NCBI GenBank assembly: GCA_914767715.1
Contig: OU612069.1
Span: 15,681,387 to 15,745,386 of the forward strand
Source of the DNA: Membranipora membranacea
Taxonomy: Eukaryota > Bryozoa > Gymnolaemata > Cheilostomatida > Membraniporidae
DNA: 64,000 nt
Direction: 5' to 3'
Positions within the stretch are counted from its first letter, which is position 1; each line of letters starts with the position of its first letter. Made by a program: the position numbers and the translations under genes. Shown here piece after piece: positions 49,801 through 63,900 of this stretch. The notes under the pieces were generated by a model. That model had not been told where the DNA came from and ran no database searches. It worked only from the letters and a program-made list of their open reading frames with translations.

Positions 49801-50938
49801 ACTTGAAGAAAAAAAAAAAAATATCCTATAAAATAATTATCCTCCTTATATCCTCCTTTATATCCTCTTTGTATAACATATGGACAATCAATCCCCCCAA
49901 GTGTACAGAGTCAGACCAGTTGTCAGATTGAGCCGGATTCAGATAATCTTTAATGAAGGAATGATATTAACTCAACTAAGTACGCGTATTTATTTGATTA
50001 GTCTGTAGCCTCTGACAACTAGCCCTATAGGCCTATTCCATACAAATGGAGTGATTAGTTGCCGCTGGAGCTCCCCGGTTTCAATTTTCCATAATTTTCC
50101 TCCTATTTTCCTTATAATTTGTCCACCAATTTTTTCCTCCATAGTAATAATAATATTTTTCCAGTATCCTTATAAATATTTTGTTTATCTGTCCCAGCAT
50201 TTTTCCTGGACCAGAATTTCCACAAGTTCTATTCAATTCACTTCAGTTTTTCCATCATTTATAAACACTTTTGTTGTCCATGGTTGTAATTTTGTCTTCT
50301 CAAAAGAAATTTCAAACCCTATAATTTTCCCAAGGCTTAACCTGGTGATTTGTGAGGTAAAGGCTGTTTCGTCAACTTACGTTGTAATGGGTGATTAATC
50401 TCTCTTTAGTTAAATATGTCGTCGGCTCAGGAAGTTCGGTTTGAATACAATCCTATCCAGCATTAATTATATCTAGAGAATAGAATAATAATGTTAATGT
50501 CCTATAAATAAAACATCTAGCTGATACGAAGCATGCATGAATGTGTTGATGCATGATTAACGCCCTTTAACTCTTATTATTACAGGCACTGGAAAGAAAC
50601 AATCATGCTGATCGCCAAAAATGACAAGCATCACACCAGCACTACAGTATGAGAGAAGAAGAAACATCCACTACACATCTTGAGAAATGGATAACGATAA
50701 CTGAATTATGGCTAACTGTGGCAACAAAACTACAGCTATCGTCTCACTGGATTAATACTAAGAGACGCTCGATTAATACTAAGAAACAAAAAATGATACT
50801 GCTACATGTACTCACATGGATATTACTCTAGATCGATGCTAAATAAAGTGGATATAATGACAATAACACAGCATGATCGCGAATCAGTCTCAAAACTTGA
50901 AGGTCGTAAGTTAAAATTCACTCGGGGCACCAGAATTC

Positions 50939-51910
50939 TGTCGCATATTCGACCCACTTGGGGCCGGATACCCGAGCAGAACAGACACCACTATTTTATT
51001 CATTTTGCTCATGTTTTTTTGTATGGAGTTAACTTCTTCCGGTTGAGGAAGAAGGCAACTCCATACAAAAAGTGTTTTGTCTACCTAATCAAATTTATCC
51101 ACAACATTGTTCTTTACAATTTTGTTACAAGCAGACGTCAGTTCAATTTACTAATGACTCATAGTTGAGATGCCTTTTCGACATTAAAATCAATTTTTAT
51201 TCTTGAATAATAAACCAAATGAGATTCCAGAAAAGCAATCTATACTTGACCAGAAACACATGCTCCAAGGGCTCTCCAACCAGAACTGACCCGCCTTGAT
51301 GTTCCCCCGGTTTTTATATGCACAGGGGTTCACCACGGCGGGCGCGCATGGCCAAAAAACCGGAGATTGCATTTGCCCATCCTCTTGACAAAAGCGGAGA
51401 TTTGATCCAGATTTTGTTTCTGATAAAAAGTCTTTAATTATCTATATCATTTAAATGTCAGCGCCTAATCCCCTCCAAAAAGGCGGAGGTTGGACTTTAA
51501 TTATATACATTATTCTGAAGTGGTTGACGTCAACTGGTATCACCTGGCTCCATTCTCTTTATCTGAAATCTCCTGAGCTGTGAGAACGTTTAATCCCCTC
51601 CAAAAAGGCGGAGGTTGGACTTCACTTATATACATTATTCTGAAGTGGTTGACGTCAACTGGTATCACCTGGCTCCATTCTCTTTATCTGAAATCTCCTG
51701 AGCTGTGAGAACTTGAGATCTCACAGCTTCTGCCCTCCCTTTTTATTGACTCTCCTGAGTCATCCGAGAAAGCTGTGAGGTTATCTCACAGCTTCTGCCG
51801 CTCCTTCTCCTGACCCTCCTGGGTCCTCCAAAGGAAGCTGTGAAGTTATCTCACAGCTTCTTCACCTTGTTTCTCCTGTGCTCTGAAGTAAGCTGTGAAG
51901 GTATCTCACA
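50939..51910 (+). repeat. right terminal direct repeat (LTR-like)
   Basis: Matches 44974-46011 throughout, lacking one 65-bp unit. It follows CACCAGAATTC, which is not purine-rich. The terminal ATCTCACA abuts satellite ACACCTCG. Short ORFs inside (for example 51190-51372) are shadows. Confidence 0.85.
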
Positions 51911-54900
51911 ACACCTCGAAAGAATATGCATCGTCACAGGGAGCTAATATTTTATATGAGATATAGGGACGTCATTGCGAACGTCAAAACAGAGTTTCAA
52001 GCGTTTCGAAGCGAGTAAGGAATTCTGCCCAATTAATGGCCAATTTCCCCAGGACCGTACCTATCGATTTTTGTCAATTTCTTGCAAAACACCTCGATAG
52101 AATACGCATCGTCACAGGGAGCTAATATTTTATATGAGATATAGGGACGTCATTGCTAACGTCAAAACAGAGTTTCAAGCGTTTCTAAGCGAGTAAGGAA
52201 TTCTGCCCAATTATTGGCCAATTTCCCCAGGACCGTACCTATCGATTTTTGTCAATTTTTGCAAAACACCATGATAGAATACTCATCGTCAACAGGAGCT
52301 AATATTTTATACGAGATATGGGGAAGTCACCGCGAACGTCAAAACAGAGTTTCATGCGTTTCTAAGCGAGTAAGGAATTCTGCCCAATTATTGGCCAATT
52401 TCCCCAGGACCGTACCTATCGATTTTTGTCAATTTCTTGCAAAACACCTCGATAGAATACGCAATGTCACAGGGAGCTAATATTTTATATGAGATATAGG
52501 GACGTCATCGCGAACGTCAAAACAGAGTTTCATGCGTTTCTAAGCGAGTAAGGAATTCATCCCAATTATTGGCCAATTTCCCCAGGACCGTACCTATTGA
52601 TTTTTGTCAATTTCTTGCAAGACACCTCGAAAGAATACGCATCGTCACAGGGAGCTAATATTTTATATGAGATATAGGGACTTCATCGCAAATGTCAAAA
52701 CAGAGTTTCAAGTGTTTCTAAGTGAGTAAGGAATTCTGCCCGATTATTGGCCAATTTCCCCAGGACCGTACCTATCAATAATTGTCAATTTCTGGCAAAA
52801 CACCTCGATAGGATACCAATCGTCACAGGGAGCTAATATTTTATATGAGATATAGGGACGTCAATGCGAACGTCAAAACAGAGTTTCAAGGGTTTCTAAG
52901 TGAGTAAGGAATTCTGCCCAATTATTGGCCAAGTTCCCCAGGACCGTACCAATCGATTTTTGTCAATTTCTTGCAAAACACCTCGATAGAATACGCATCG
53001 TCACAGGGAGCTAATATTTCATATGAGATATAGGGACGTCATCGCGAACGTCAAAACAGAGTTTCAAGCGTTTCTAAGCGAGTAAGGAATTCTGCCCAAT
53101 TATTGGCCAATTTCCCCAGGACCGTACCTATCGATTTTTGTCAATTTCTTGCAAAACACCTCGATAGAATACGCATCGTCACAGGGAGCTAATATTTTAT
53201 ATGAGATATAGGGACGTCATCGCGAATGTCAAAACAGAGTTTCAAGTGTTTCTAAGTGAGTAAGGAATTCTGCCCAATTATTGGCCAATTTCCCCAGGAC
53301 CGTACCTATCGATTTTTGTCAATTTCTTACAAAACACCTCGATAGAATACGCATCGTCACAGGGAGCTAATATTTCATATGAGATATAGGGACGTCATCG
53401 CGAACGTCAAAACAGAGTTTCAAGCGTTTCTAAGCGAGTAAGGAATTCTGCCCAATTACTGGCCAATTTCCCCAGGACCGTACCTATCGATTTTTGTCAA
53501 TTTCTTGCAAAACACCTCGATAGAATACGCATTGTCACAGGGAGCTAATATTTTATATGAGATATAGGGACGTCATCGCGAATGTCAAAACAGAGTTTCA
53601 AGTGTTTCTAAGTGAGTAAGGAAGTCTGCCCAATTATTGGCCAATTTCCCCAGGACCGTACCTATCGATTTTTGTCAATTTCTTGCAAAACACCTCGATA
53701 GAATACGCATCGTCACAGGGAGCTAATATTTTATATGAGATATAGGGACGTCATCGCGAACGTCAAAACAGAGTTTCATGCGTTTCTAAGCGAGTAAGCA
53801 ATTCATCCCAATTACTGGCCAATTTCCCCAGAACCGTACCTATCGATTTTTGTCAATTTCTTGCAAAACACCTCGATAGAATACGCATCGTCACAGGGAG
53901 CTAATATTTTATATGAGATATAGGGACGTCATTGCGAACGTCAAAACAGAGTTTCAAGCGTTTCTAAGCAAGTAAGGAATTCTGCCCAATTATTGGCCAA
54001 TTTCTTCAGGACCGTACCTATCGATTTTTGTCAATTTTTGCAAAACACCATGATAGAATACTCATCGTCAACAGGAGCTAATATTTTATATGAGATATAG
54101 GGACGTCTTCCCGAACGTCAAAACAGAGTTTCATGCGTTTCTAAGCGAGTAAGAAATTCATCCCAATTATTGGCCAATTTCCCCAGGACCGTACCTATTG
54201 ATTTTTGTCAATTTCTTGCAAGACACCTCGAAAGAATACGCATCGTCACAGGGAGCTAATATTTTATATGAGATATAGGGACTTCATCGCAAATGTCAAA
54301 ACAGAGTTTCAAGTGTTTCTAAGTCAGTAAGGAATTCTGCCCAATTATTGGCCAATTTCCCCAGGACCATACCTATCGATTTTTGTCAATTTCTGGCAAA
54401 ACACCTCGATAGAATACGCATCGGCACAGGGAGCTAATAGTTTATATGAGATATAGGGACGTCATCGCGAACGTCAAAACAGAATTTCAAGCGTTTCTAA
54501 GCGAGTAAGCAATTCATCCCAATTATTGGCCAATTTCCAAAGGACAGTACCTATTGATTTTTGTCAATTTCTGGCAAAACACCTCGATATAATACGTATC
54601 GTCTCAGGGAGCTAATATTTTATATGAGATATAGGGACTTCATTGCGAACGTCAAAACAGAGTTTCAAGCGTTTGTAAGCGAGTAAGGAATTCTGCCCAA
54701 TTATTGGCCAATTTCCCCAGGACCGTACTTATCCATTTTTGTCAATTTCTGGCAAAACACCTCGATAGAATACGCATCGTCACAGGAAGCTAATAGTTTA
54801 TACGAGATATAGGGACGTCATCGCGAACGTCAAAACAGAGTTTCAAGCGTTTCTAAGCGAGTAAGCAATTCATCCCAATTATTGGCCAATTTCCAAAGGA

Positions 54901-57900
54901 CCGTGCCTATCGATTTTTGTCAATTTCTGGCAAAACACCTCGATACAATACGCATCGTCACAGGGAGCTAATATTTTATATGAGATATAGGGACTTCATT
55001 GCGAACGTCAAAACAGAGTTTCAAGCGTTTCTAAGCGAGTAAGGAATTCTGCCCAATTATTGGCCAATTTCCCCAGGACCGTACTTATCCATTTTTGTCA
55101 ATTTCTGGCAAAACACCTCGATAGAATACGCATCGTCACAGGGAGCTAATAGTTTATATGAGATATAGGGACGTCATTGCGAACGTCAAAACAGAGTTTC
55201 AAGCGTTTCTAAGCGAGGAAGGAATTCTGCCCAATTATTGGCCAATTTCCCCAGGACAGTACCAATCGATTTTTGTCAATTTCTTGCAAAACACCTCGAT
55301 AGAATACGCAGCGTGACAGGGAGCTAATATTTCATATGAGATATAGGGACGTCATCGCGAACGTCAAAACAGAGTTTCAAGCGTTTCTAAGCGAGTAAGG
55401 AATTCTGCCCAATTATTGGCCAATTTCCCCAGGACCGTACCTATCGATTTTTGTCAATTTCTTGCAAAACACCTCGATAGAATACGCATTGTCACAGGGA
55501 GCTAATATTTTATATGAGATATAGGGACGTCATCGCGAATGTCAAAACAGAGTTTCAAGTGTTTCTAAGTGAGTAAGGAATTCTGCCCAATTATTGGCCA
55601 ATTTCCCCAGGACCGTACCTATCGATTTTTGTCAATTTCTTGCAAAACACCTTGATAGAATATGCATCGTCACAGGGAGCTAATATTTTATATGAGATAT
55701 AGGGACGTCATCGCGAACGTCAAAACAGAGTTTAATGCGTTTCTAAGCGAGTAAGCAATACATCCCAATTACTGGCCAATTTCCCCAGGACCGTACCTAT
55801 CGATTTTTGTTAATTTCTTGCAAAACACCTCGATAGAATACGCATCGTCACAGGGAGCTAATATTTTATATGAGATATAGGGACGTCATTGCGAACGTCA
55901 AAACAGAGTTTCAAGCGTTTCTAAGCAAGTAAGGAATTCTGCCAAATTATTGGCCAATTTCTTCAGGACCGTACCTATCGATTTTTGTCAATTTTTGCAA
56001 AACACCATGATAGAATACTCATCGTCAACAGGAGCTAATAGTTTATATGAGATATAGGGACGTCATCGCGAACGTCAAAACAGAGTTTCATGCGTTTCTA
56101 AGCGAGTAAGAAATTCATCCCAATTATTGGCCAATTTCCCCAGGACCGTACCTATTGATTTTTGTCAATTTCTTGCAAGACACCTCGAAAGAATACGCAT
56201 CGTCACAGGGAGCTAATATTTTATATGAGATATAGGGACGCCATTGCGAACGTCAAACCAGAGTTTCAAGCGTTTCTAAGCGAGTAAGGAAATCTGCCCA
56301 ATTAATGGCCAATTTCCCCAGGACCGTACCTATCGATTTTTGTCAATTTTTGCAAAACACCATGATAGAATACTCATCGTCAACAGGAGCTAATATTTTA
56401 TATGAGATATAGGGACATCATCGCGAACGTCAAAACAGAGTTTCATGCGTTTCTAAGCGAGTAAGGAATTCTGCCCAATTATTGGCCAATTTCCCCAGGA
56501 CCGTACCTATCGATTTTTGTCACTTTCTTGCAAAACACCTCGATAGAATACGCAATGTCACAGGGAGCTAATATTTTATATGAGATATAGGGACGTCATT
56601 GCGAACGTCAAAACAGAGTTTCAAGCGTTTCTAAGCAAGTAAGGAATTCTGCCCAATTATTGGCCAATTTCCCGTACCTATCGAATTTTGTAATTTCTTG
56701 CAAAACACCTCGATATAATACGCATCGTCACAGGGAGCTAATATTTTATATGAGATATAGGGACGTCATTGCGAACGTCAAAACAGAGTTTCAAGCGTTT
56801 CTAAGCAAGTAAGGAATTCTGCCCAATTATTGGCCAATTTCCCGTACCTATCGAATTTTGTCAATTTCTTGCAAAACACCTCGATATAATACGCATCGTC
56901 ACAGGGAGCTAATATTTCATATGAGATATAGGGATGTCATTGCGAACGTCAAAACAGAGTTTCAAGCATTTCTAAGCGGGTAAGGAATTCTGCCCAATTA
57001 TTGGCCAATTTCCCCAGGACCGTACCTATCGATTTTTGTCAATTTCTGGCAAAACACCTCGATAGAATACGCATCGGCACAGGGAGCTAATAGTTTATAT
57101 GAGATATAGGGACGTCATTGCGAACGTCAAAACAGAGTTTCAAGCGTTTCTAAGCGAGTAAGGAATTTTGCCCAATTATTGGCCAATTTCCCCAGGACCG
57201 TACCTATCGATTTTTGTCAATTTCTTGCAAAACACCTCGATATAATACGCATCTTCACAGGGAGCTAATATTTTATATGAGATATAGGGACTTCATTGCG
57301 AACGTCAAAACAGAGTTTCAAGCGTTTCTAAGCGAGTAAGGAATTCTGCCCAATTATTGGCCAATTTCCCCAGGACCGTACTTATCCATTTTTGTCAATT
57401 TCTGGCAAAACACCTCGATAGAATACGCATCGTCACAGGGAGCTAATAGTTTATATGAGATATAGGGACGTCATTGCGAACGTCAAAACAGAGTTTCAAG
57501 CGTTTCTAAGCGAGGAAGGAATTCTTCCCAATTATTGGCCAATTTCCCCAGGACAGTACCAATCGATTTTTGTCAATTTCTTGCAAAACACCTCGATAGA
57601 ATACGCAGCGTCACAGGGAGCTAATATTTCATATGAGATATAGGGACGTCATCGCGAACGTCAAAACAGAGTTTCAAGCGTTTCTAAGCCAGTAAGGAAT
57701 TCTGCCCAATTATTGGCCATATTCCCCAGGACCGTACCTATCGATTTTTGTCAATTTCTTGCAAAACACCTCGATAGAATACGCATTGTCACAGGGAGCT
57801 AATAGCTAATATTTTATATGAGATATAGGGACGTCATCGCGAATGTCAAAACAGAGTTTCAAGTGTTTCTAAGTGAGTAAGGAATTCTGCCCAATTATTG

Positions 57901-60900
57901 GCCAATTTCCCCAGGACCGTACCTATCGATTTTTGTCAATTTCTTGCAAAACACCTTGATAGAATATGCATCGTCACAGGGAGCTAATATTTTATATGAG
58001 ATATAGGGACGTCATCGCATACGTCAAAACAGAGTTTCATGCGTTTCTAAGCGAGTAAGCAATACATCCCAATTACTGGCCAATTTCCCCAGGACCGTAC
58101 CTATCGATTTTTGTTAATTTCTTGCAAAACACCTCGATAGAATACGCATCGTCACAGGGAGCTAATATTTTATATGAGATATAGGGACGTCATTGCGAAC
58201 GTCAAAACAGAGTTTCAAGCGTTTCTAAGCAAGTAAGGAATTCTGCCAAATTATTGGCCAATTTCTTCAGGACCGTACCTATCGATTTTTGTCAATTTTT
58301 GCAAAACACCATGATAGAATACTCATCGTCAACAGGAGCTAATATTTTATATGAGATATAGGGACGTCATCGCGAACGTCAAAACAGAGTTTCATGCGTT
58401 TCTAAGCGAGTAAGAAATTCATCCCAATTATTGGCCAATTTCCCCAGGACCGTACCTATTGGTTTTTGTCAATTTCTTGCAAGACACCTCGAAAGAATAC
58501 GCATCGTCACAGGGAGCTAATATTTTATATGAGATATAGGGACGCCATTGCGAACGTCAAACCAGAGTTTCAAGCGTTTCTAAGCGAGTAAGGAAATCTG
58601 CCCAATTAATGGCCAATTTCCCCAGGACCGTACCTATCGATTTTTGTCAATTTTTGCAAAACACCATGATAGAATACTCATCGTCAACAGGAGCTAATAT
58701 TTTATATGAGATATGGGGACATCATCGCGAACGTCAAAACAGAGTTTCATGCGTTTCTAAGCGAGTAAGGAATTCTGCCCAATTATTGGCCAATTTCCCC
58801 AGGACCGTACCTATCGATTTTTGTCACTTTCTTGCAAAACACCTCGATAGAATACGCAATGTCACAGGGAGCTAATATTTTATATGAGATATAGGGACGT
58901 CATCGCGAGCGTCAAAACAGAGTTTCATGCGGTTCTAAGCGAGTAAGAAATTCATCCCAATTATTGGCCAATTTCCCCAGGACCGTACCTATTGATTTTT
59001 GTCAATTTCTTGCAAGACACCTCGAAAGAATACTCATCGTCACAGGGAGCTAATACTTTATATGAGATATAGGGACGTCATTGCGAACGTCAAAACAGAG
59101 TTTCAAGCGTGTCTAAGTGAGTAAGGAATTCTGCCCAATTATTGGCCAATTTCCCCAGGACCGTACCTATCGATTTTCGTCAATTTCTGGCAAAACACCT
59201 CGATAGAATACGCATCGTCACAGGAAGCTAATATTTTATATGAGATATAGGGACGTCATTGCGAACGTCAAAACAGAGTTTCAAGCGTTTCTAAGCGAGT
59301 AAGGAATTCTGCCCAATTATTGGCCAATTTCCCCAGGACCGTACCTATCGATTTTTGTCAATTTTTGCAAAACACCATGATAGAATACTCATCGTCAACA
59401 GGAGCTAATATTTTATATGAGATATAGGGACGTCATCGCGAACCTCAAAACAGAGTTTCATGCGTTTCTAAGCGAGTAAGAAATTCATCCCAATTATTGG
59501 CCAATTTCCCGAAGGACCGTACCTATTGATTTTTGTCAATTTCTTGCAAGACACCTCGAAAGAATACGCATCGTCACAGGGAGCTAATATTTTATATGAG
59601 ATATAGGGACTTCATCGCAAATGTCAAAACAGAGTTTCAAGTGTTTCTAAGTGAGTAAGGAATTCTGCCCAATTATTGGCAAATTTCCCCAGGACCGTAC
59701 CTATCGATTTTTGTCAATGTCTGGCAAAACACCTCGATAGAATACGCATCGTCACAGGGAGCTAATACTTTATATGAGATATAGGGACGTCATTGCGAAC
59801 GTCAAAACAGAGTTTCAAGCGTGTCTAAGGGAGTAAGGAATTCTGCCCAATTATTGGCCAATTTCCCCAGGACCGTACCTATCGATTTTCGTCAATTTCT
59901 GGCAAAACACCTCAATAGAATACGCATCGTCACAGGGAGCTAATATTTTATATGAGATATAGGGACGTCATTGCGAACGTCAAAACAGAGTTTCAAGCGT
60001 TTCTAAGCGAGTAAGGAATTCTGCCCAATTATTGGCCAATTTCCCAGGACCGTACCTATCGATTTTTTGTCAATTTCTTGCAAAACACCTCGATAGAATA
60101 CTCATCGTCACAGGGAGCTAATATTTTATATGAGATATAGGGACGTCAATGCGAACGTCAAAACAGAGTTTCAAGGGTTTCTAAGTGAGTAAGGAATTCT
60201 GCCCAATTATTGGCCAATTTCCCCAGGACCGTACCAATCGATTTTTGTCAATTTCTTGCAAAACACCTCGTTAGAATACGCATCGTCACAGGGAGCTAAT
60301 ATTTCATATGAGATATAGGGACGTCATCGCGAACGTCAAAACAGAGTTCCAAGCGTTTTTAAGCGAGTAAGGAATTCTGCCCAATTATTGGCCAATTTCC
60401 CCAGGACCGTACCTATCGATTTTTGTCAATTTCTTGAAAAACACCTCGATAGAATACGCATTGTCACAGGGAGCTAATATTTTATATGAGATATAGGGAC
60501 GTAATCGCGAATGTCAAAACAGAGTTTCAAGTGTTTCTAAGTGAGTAAGGAATTCTGCCCAATTATTGGCCAATTTCCCCAGGACCGTACCAATCGATTT
60601 TTGTCAATTTCTTGCAAAACACCTCGATAGAATACGCATCGTCACAGGGAGCTAATATTTCATATGAGATATAGGGACGTCATCGCGAACGTCAAAACAG
60701 AGTTTCAAGCGTTTCTAAGCGAGTAAGGAATTCTGCCCAATTATTGGCCAATTTCCCCAGGACCGTACCTATCGATTTTTGTCAATTTCTTGAAAAACAC
60801 CTCGATAGAATACGCATTGTCACAGGGAGCTAATATTTTATATGACATATAGGGACGTCATCGCGAATGTCAAAACAGAGTTTCAAGTGTTTCTAAGCGA

Positions 60901-63900
60901 GTAAGGAATTCTGCCCAATTATTGGCCAATTTCCCCAGGACCGTACCTATCGATTTTGTCAATTTCTTGCAAAACACCTCGATAGAATACGCAATGTCAC
61001 AGGGAGCTAATATTTTATATGAGACATAGGGACGTCATCGCGAACGTCAAAACAGAGTTTCATGCGTTTCTAAGCGAGTAAGCAATTCATCCCAATTACT
61101 GGCCAATTTCCCCAGGACCGTACATATCGATTTTTGTCAATTTCTTGCAAAACACCTCGATAGAATACGCATCGTCACAGGGAGCTAATATTTTATATGA
61201 GATATAGGGACGTCATTGCGAACGTCAAAACAGAGTTTCATGCGTTTCTAAGCGAGTAAGAAATTCATCCCAATTAATGGCCAATTTCTTCAGGACCGTA
61301 CCTATCGATTTTTGTCAATTTTTGCAAAACACCATGATAGAATACTCATCGTCAACAGGAGCTAATAATTTATATGAGATATAGGGACGTCATCGCGAAC
61401 GTCAAAACAGAGTTTCATGCGTTTCTAAGCGAGTAAGAAATTCATCCCAATTAATGGCCAATTTCCCCAGCACCGTACCTATTGATTTTTGTCAATTTCT
61501 TGCAAAACACCTCGAAAGAATATGCATCGTCACAGGGAGGTAATATTTTATATGAGATATAGGGACGCCATTGCGAACGTCAATCCAGAGTTTCAAGCGT
61601 TTCTAAGCGAGTAAGGAAATCTGCCCAATTAATGGCCAATTTCCCCAGGACCGTACCTATCGATTTTTGTCAATTTCTTGCAAAACACCTCGATAGAATA
61701 CGCACCGTCACAGGGAGCTAATATTTTATATGAGATATAGGGACGTCATTGCGAACGCCAAAACAGAGTTTCAAGCGTTTCTAAGCGAGTAAGGAATTCT
61801 GCCCAATTATTGGCCAATTTCCCCAGGACCGTACCTATCGATTTTTGTCAATTTTTGCAAAACACCATGATAGAATACTCATCGTCAACAGGAGCTAGTA
61901 TTTTATATGAGATATAGGGATGTCTTCGCGAACGTCAAAACAGAGTTTCATGCGTTTCTAAGCGCGTAGGGAATTCTGCCCAATTATTGGCCAATTTCCC
62001 CAGGACCGTACCTATCGATTTTTGTCAATTTCTTGCAAAACACCTCGATAGAATACGCATCGTCACAGGGAGCTAATATTTTATATGAGATATAGGGACG
62101 TCATTGCGAACGCCAAAACAGAGTTTCAAGCGTTTCTAAGCGAGTAAGGAATTCTGCCCAATTAATGGCCAATTTCCCCAGGACCGTACCTATCGATTTT
62201 TGTCAATTTCTTGCAAAACACCTCGATAGAATACGCAATGTCACAGGGAGCTAATATTTTATATGAGATATAGGGACGTCATCGCGAACGTCAAAACAGA
62301 GTTTCATGCGTTCCTAAGCGAGTAAGAAATTCATCCCAATTATTGGCCAATTTCCCCAGAACCGTACCTCTTGATTTTTGTCAATTTCTTGCAAGACACC
62401 TCGAAAGAATACGCATCGTCACAGGGAGCTAATATTTTATATGAGATATAGGGACTTCATCGCAAATGTCAAAACAGAGTTTCAAGTGTTTCTAAATGAG
62501 TAAGGAATTCTGCCCAATTATTGGCCAATTTCCCCAGGACCGTACCTATCGATTTTCGTCAATTTCTGGCAAAACACCTCGATAGGATATCCATCGTCAC
62601 AGGGAGCTAATATTTTATATGAGATATAGGGACGTCATCGCAAACGTCAAAACAGAGTTTCATGCGTTTCTAAGCGAGGAAGGAATTCTGCCCAATTATT
62701 GGCAAATTTCCCCAGGACCGTACCTATCGATTTTTGTCAATTTCTTGCAAAACACCTCGATAGAATACGCATCGTCACAGGGAGCTAATATTTTATATGA
62801 GATATAGGGACGTCATTGCGAACGTCAAAACAGAGTTTCAAGCGTTTCTAAGTGAGTAAGGAATTCTGCCCAATTATTGGCCAATTTCCCCAGGACCGTA
62901 CCTATCGATTTTTGTCAATTTCTTGCAAAACACCTCGATAGAATACGCATCGTCACAGGGAGCTAATATTGTATATGAGATATAGGGATGTCAACGCAAA
63001 CGTCAAAACAGAGTTTCATACGTTTCTAAGCGAGGAAGGAATTCTGCCCAATTATTGGCAAATTTCCCCAGGACCGTACCTATCGATTTTTGTCAATTTC
63101 TGGCAAAACACCTCGATAGAATACGCATCGTCACAGGGAGCTAATACTTTATATGAGATATAGGGACGTCATTGCGAACTTCAAAACATAGTTTCAAGTG
63201 TTTCTAAGTGAGTAAGGAATTCTGCCCAATTATTGGCCAATTTCCCCAGGACCGTACCTATCGTTATTTGTCAATTTCTGGCAAAACACCTCGATAGAAT
63301 ACGCATCGTCACAGGGAGCTAATATTTTATATGAGATATAGGGACGTCATTGCGAACGTCAAAACAGAGTTTCAAGCGTGTCTAAGTGAGTAAGGAATTC
63401 TGCCCAATTATTGGCCAATTTCCCCAGGACCGTACCTATCAATTTTCGTCAATTTCTGGCAAAACACCTCGATAGAATACGCATCGTCACAGGGAGCTAA
63501 TATTTTATATGAGATATAGGGACGTCATCGCGAATGTCAAAACAGAGTTTCAAGTGTTTCTAAGTGAGTAAGGAATTCTGCCCAATTAATGGCCAATTTC
63601 CCCAGGACCATACCTATCGATTTTTGTCAATTTCTTTCAAAACACCTCGATAGAATACGCATCGTCACAGGGAGCTAATATTTTATATGAGATATAGGGA
63701 CGTCATCGCAAACCTCAAAACAGAGTTTCAAGCGTTTCTAAGCGAGTAAGGAATTCTGCCCAATTATTGGCCAATTTCCCCAGGACCGTACCTATCGATT
63801 TTTGTCAATTTCTTGCAAAACACCTCGATAGAATACGCATCGTCACAGGGAGCTAATATTTTATATGAGATATAGGGACGTCATTGCGAACGCCAAAACA

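Larger units (their letters stand above)
46012..50938. other. interior of the LTR-like element, no recognised gene
   Basis: About 4.9 kb of AT-rich single-copy-looking sequence. I see a degenerate 88-bp direct duplication near its left end, a TATATAAG at 46301-46308 and a homopolymer/ATCCTCC-rich patch (49790-49880). The ORFs present (for example 49173-49430 minus, 50051-50398 plus) are short and show no motif I know. No RNA gene was recognised. Confidence 0.6.
44974..51910. mobile_element. LTR-like element without recognisable genes (LARD-like candidate)
   Basis: A 6.9-kb insert bounded by direct repeats of 1038 bp (44974-46011) and 972 bp (50939-51910) that begin TG and end CA. ACAC precedes it (44970-44973) and ACAC follows (51911-51914), giving a 4-bp target duplication. 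The inner 4.9 kb lacks gag, protease, RT or integrase motifs in any frame I could inspect. The sequence just inside the left repeat does not look like a tRNA-complementary primer site, and no purine-rich tract precedes the right repeat. This fits a non-autonomous large retrotransposon derivative, but the missing priming signals leave room for another element class with long terminal direct repeats. Confidence 0.72.

Noticed and set aside
50051-50398. 115-codon plus-strand ORF inside the LTR-like element
   Set aside because: Composition is driven by T-rich sequence (Phe, Ile, Ser runs), with no recognisable domain on either strand.
102-63163. Repeated plus-strand ORFs of about 62 or 83 codons starting MRYRD or MSIS
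   Set aside because: They are satellite monomers whose usual in-frame TAA is mutated. The 178-bp period shifts frame every copy, most monomers have the stop, and no ORF-specific start or regulatory context exists.
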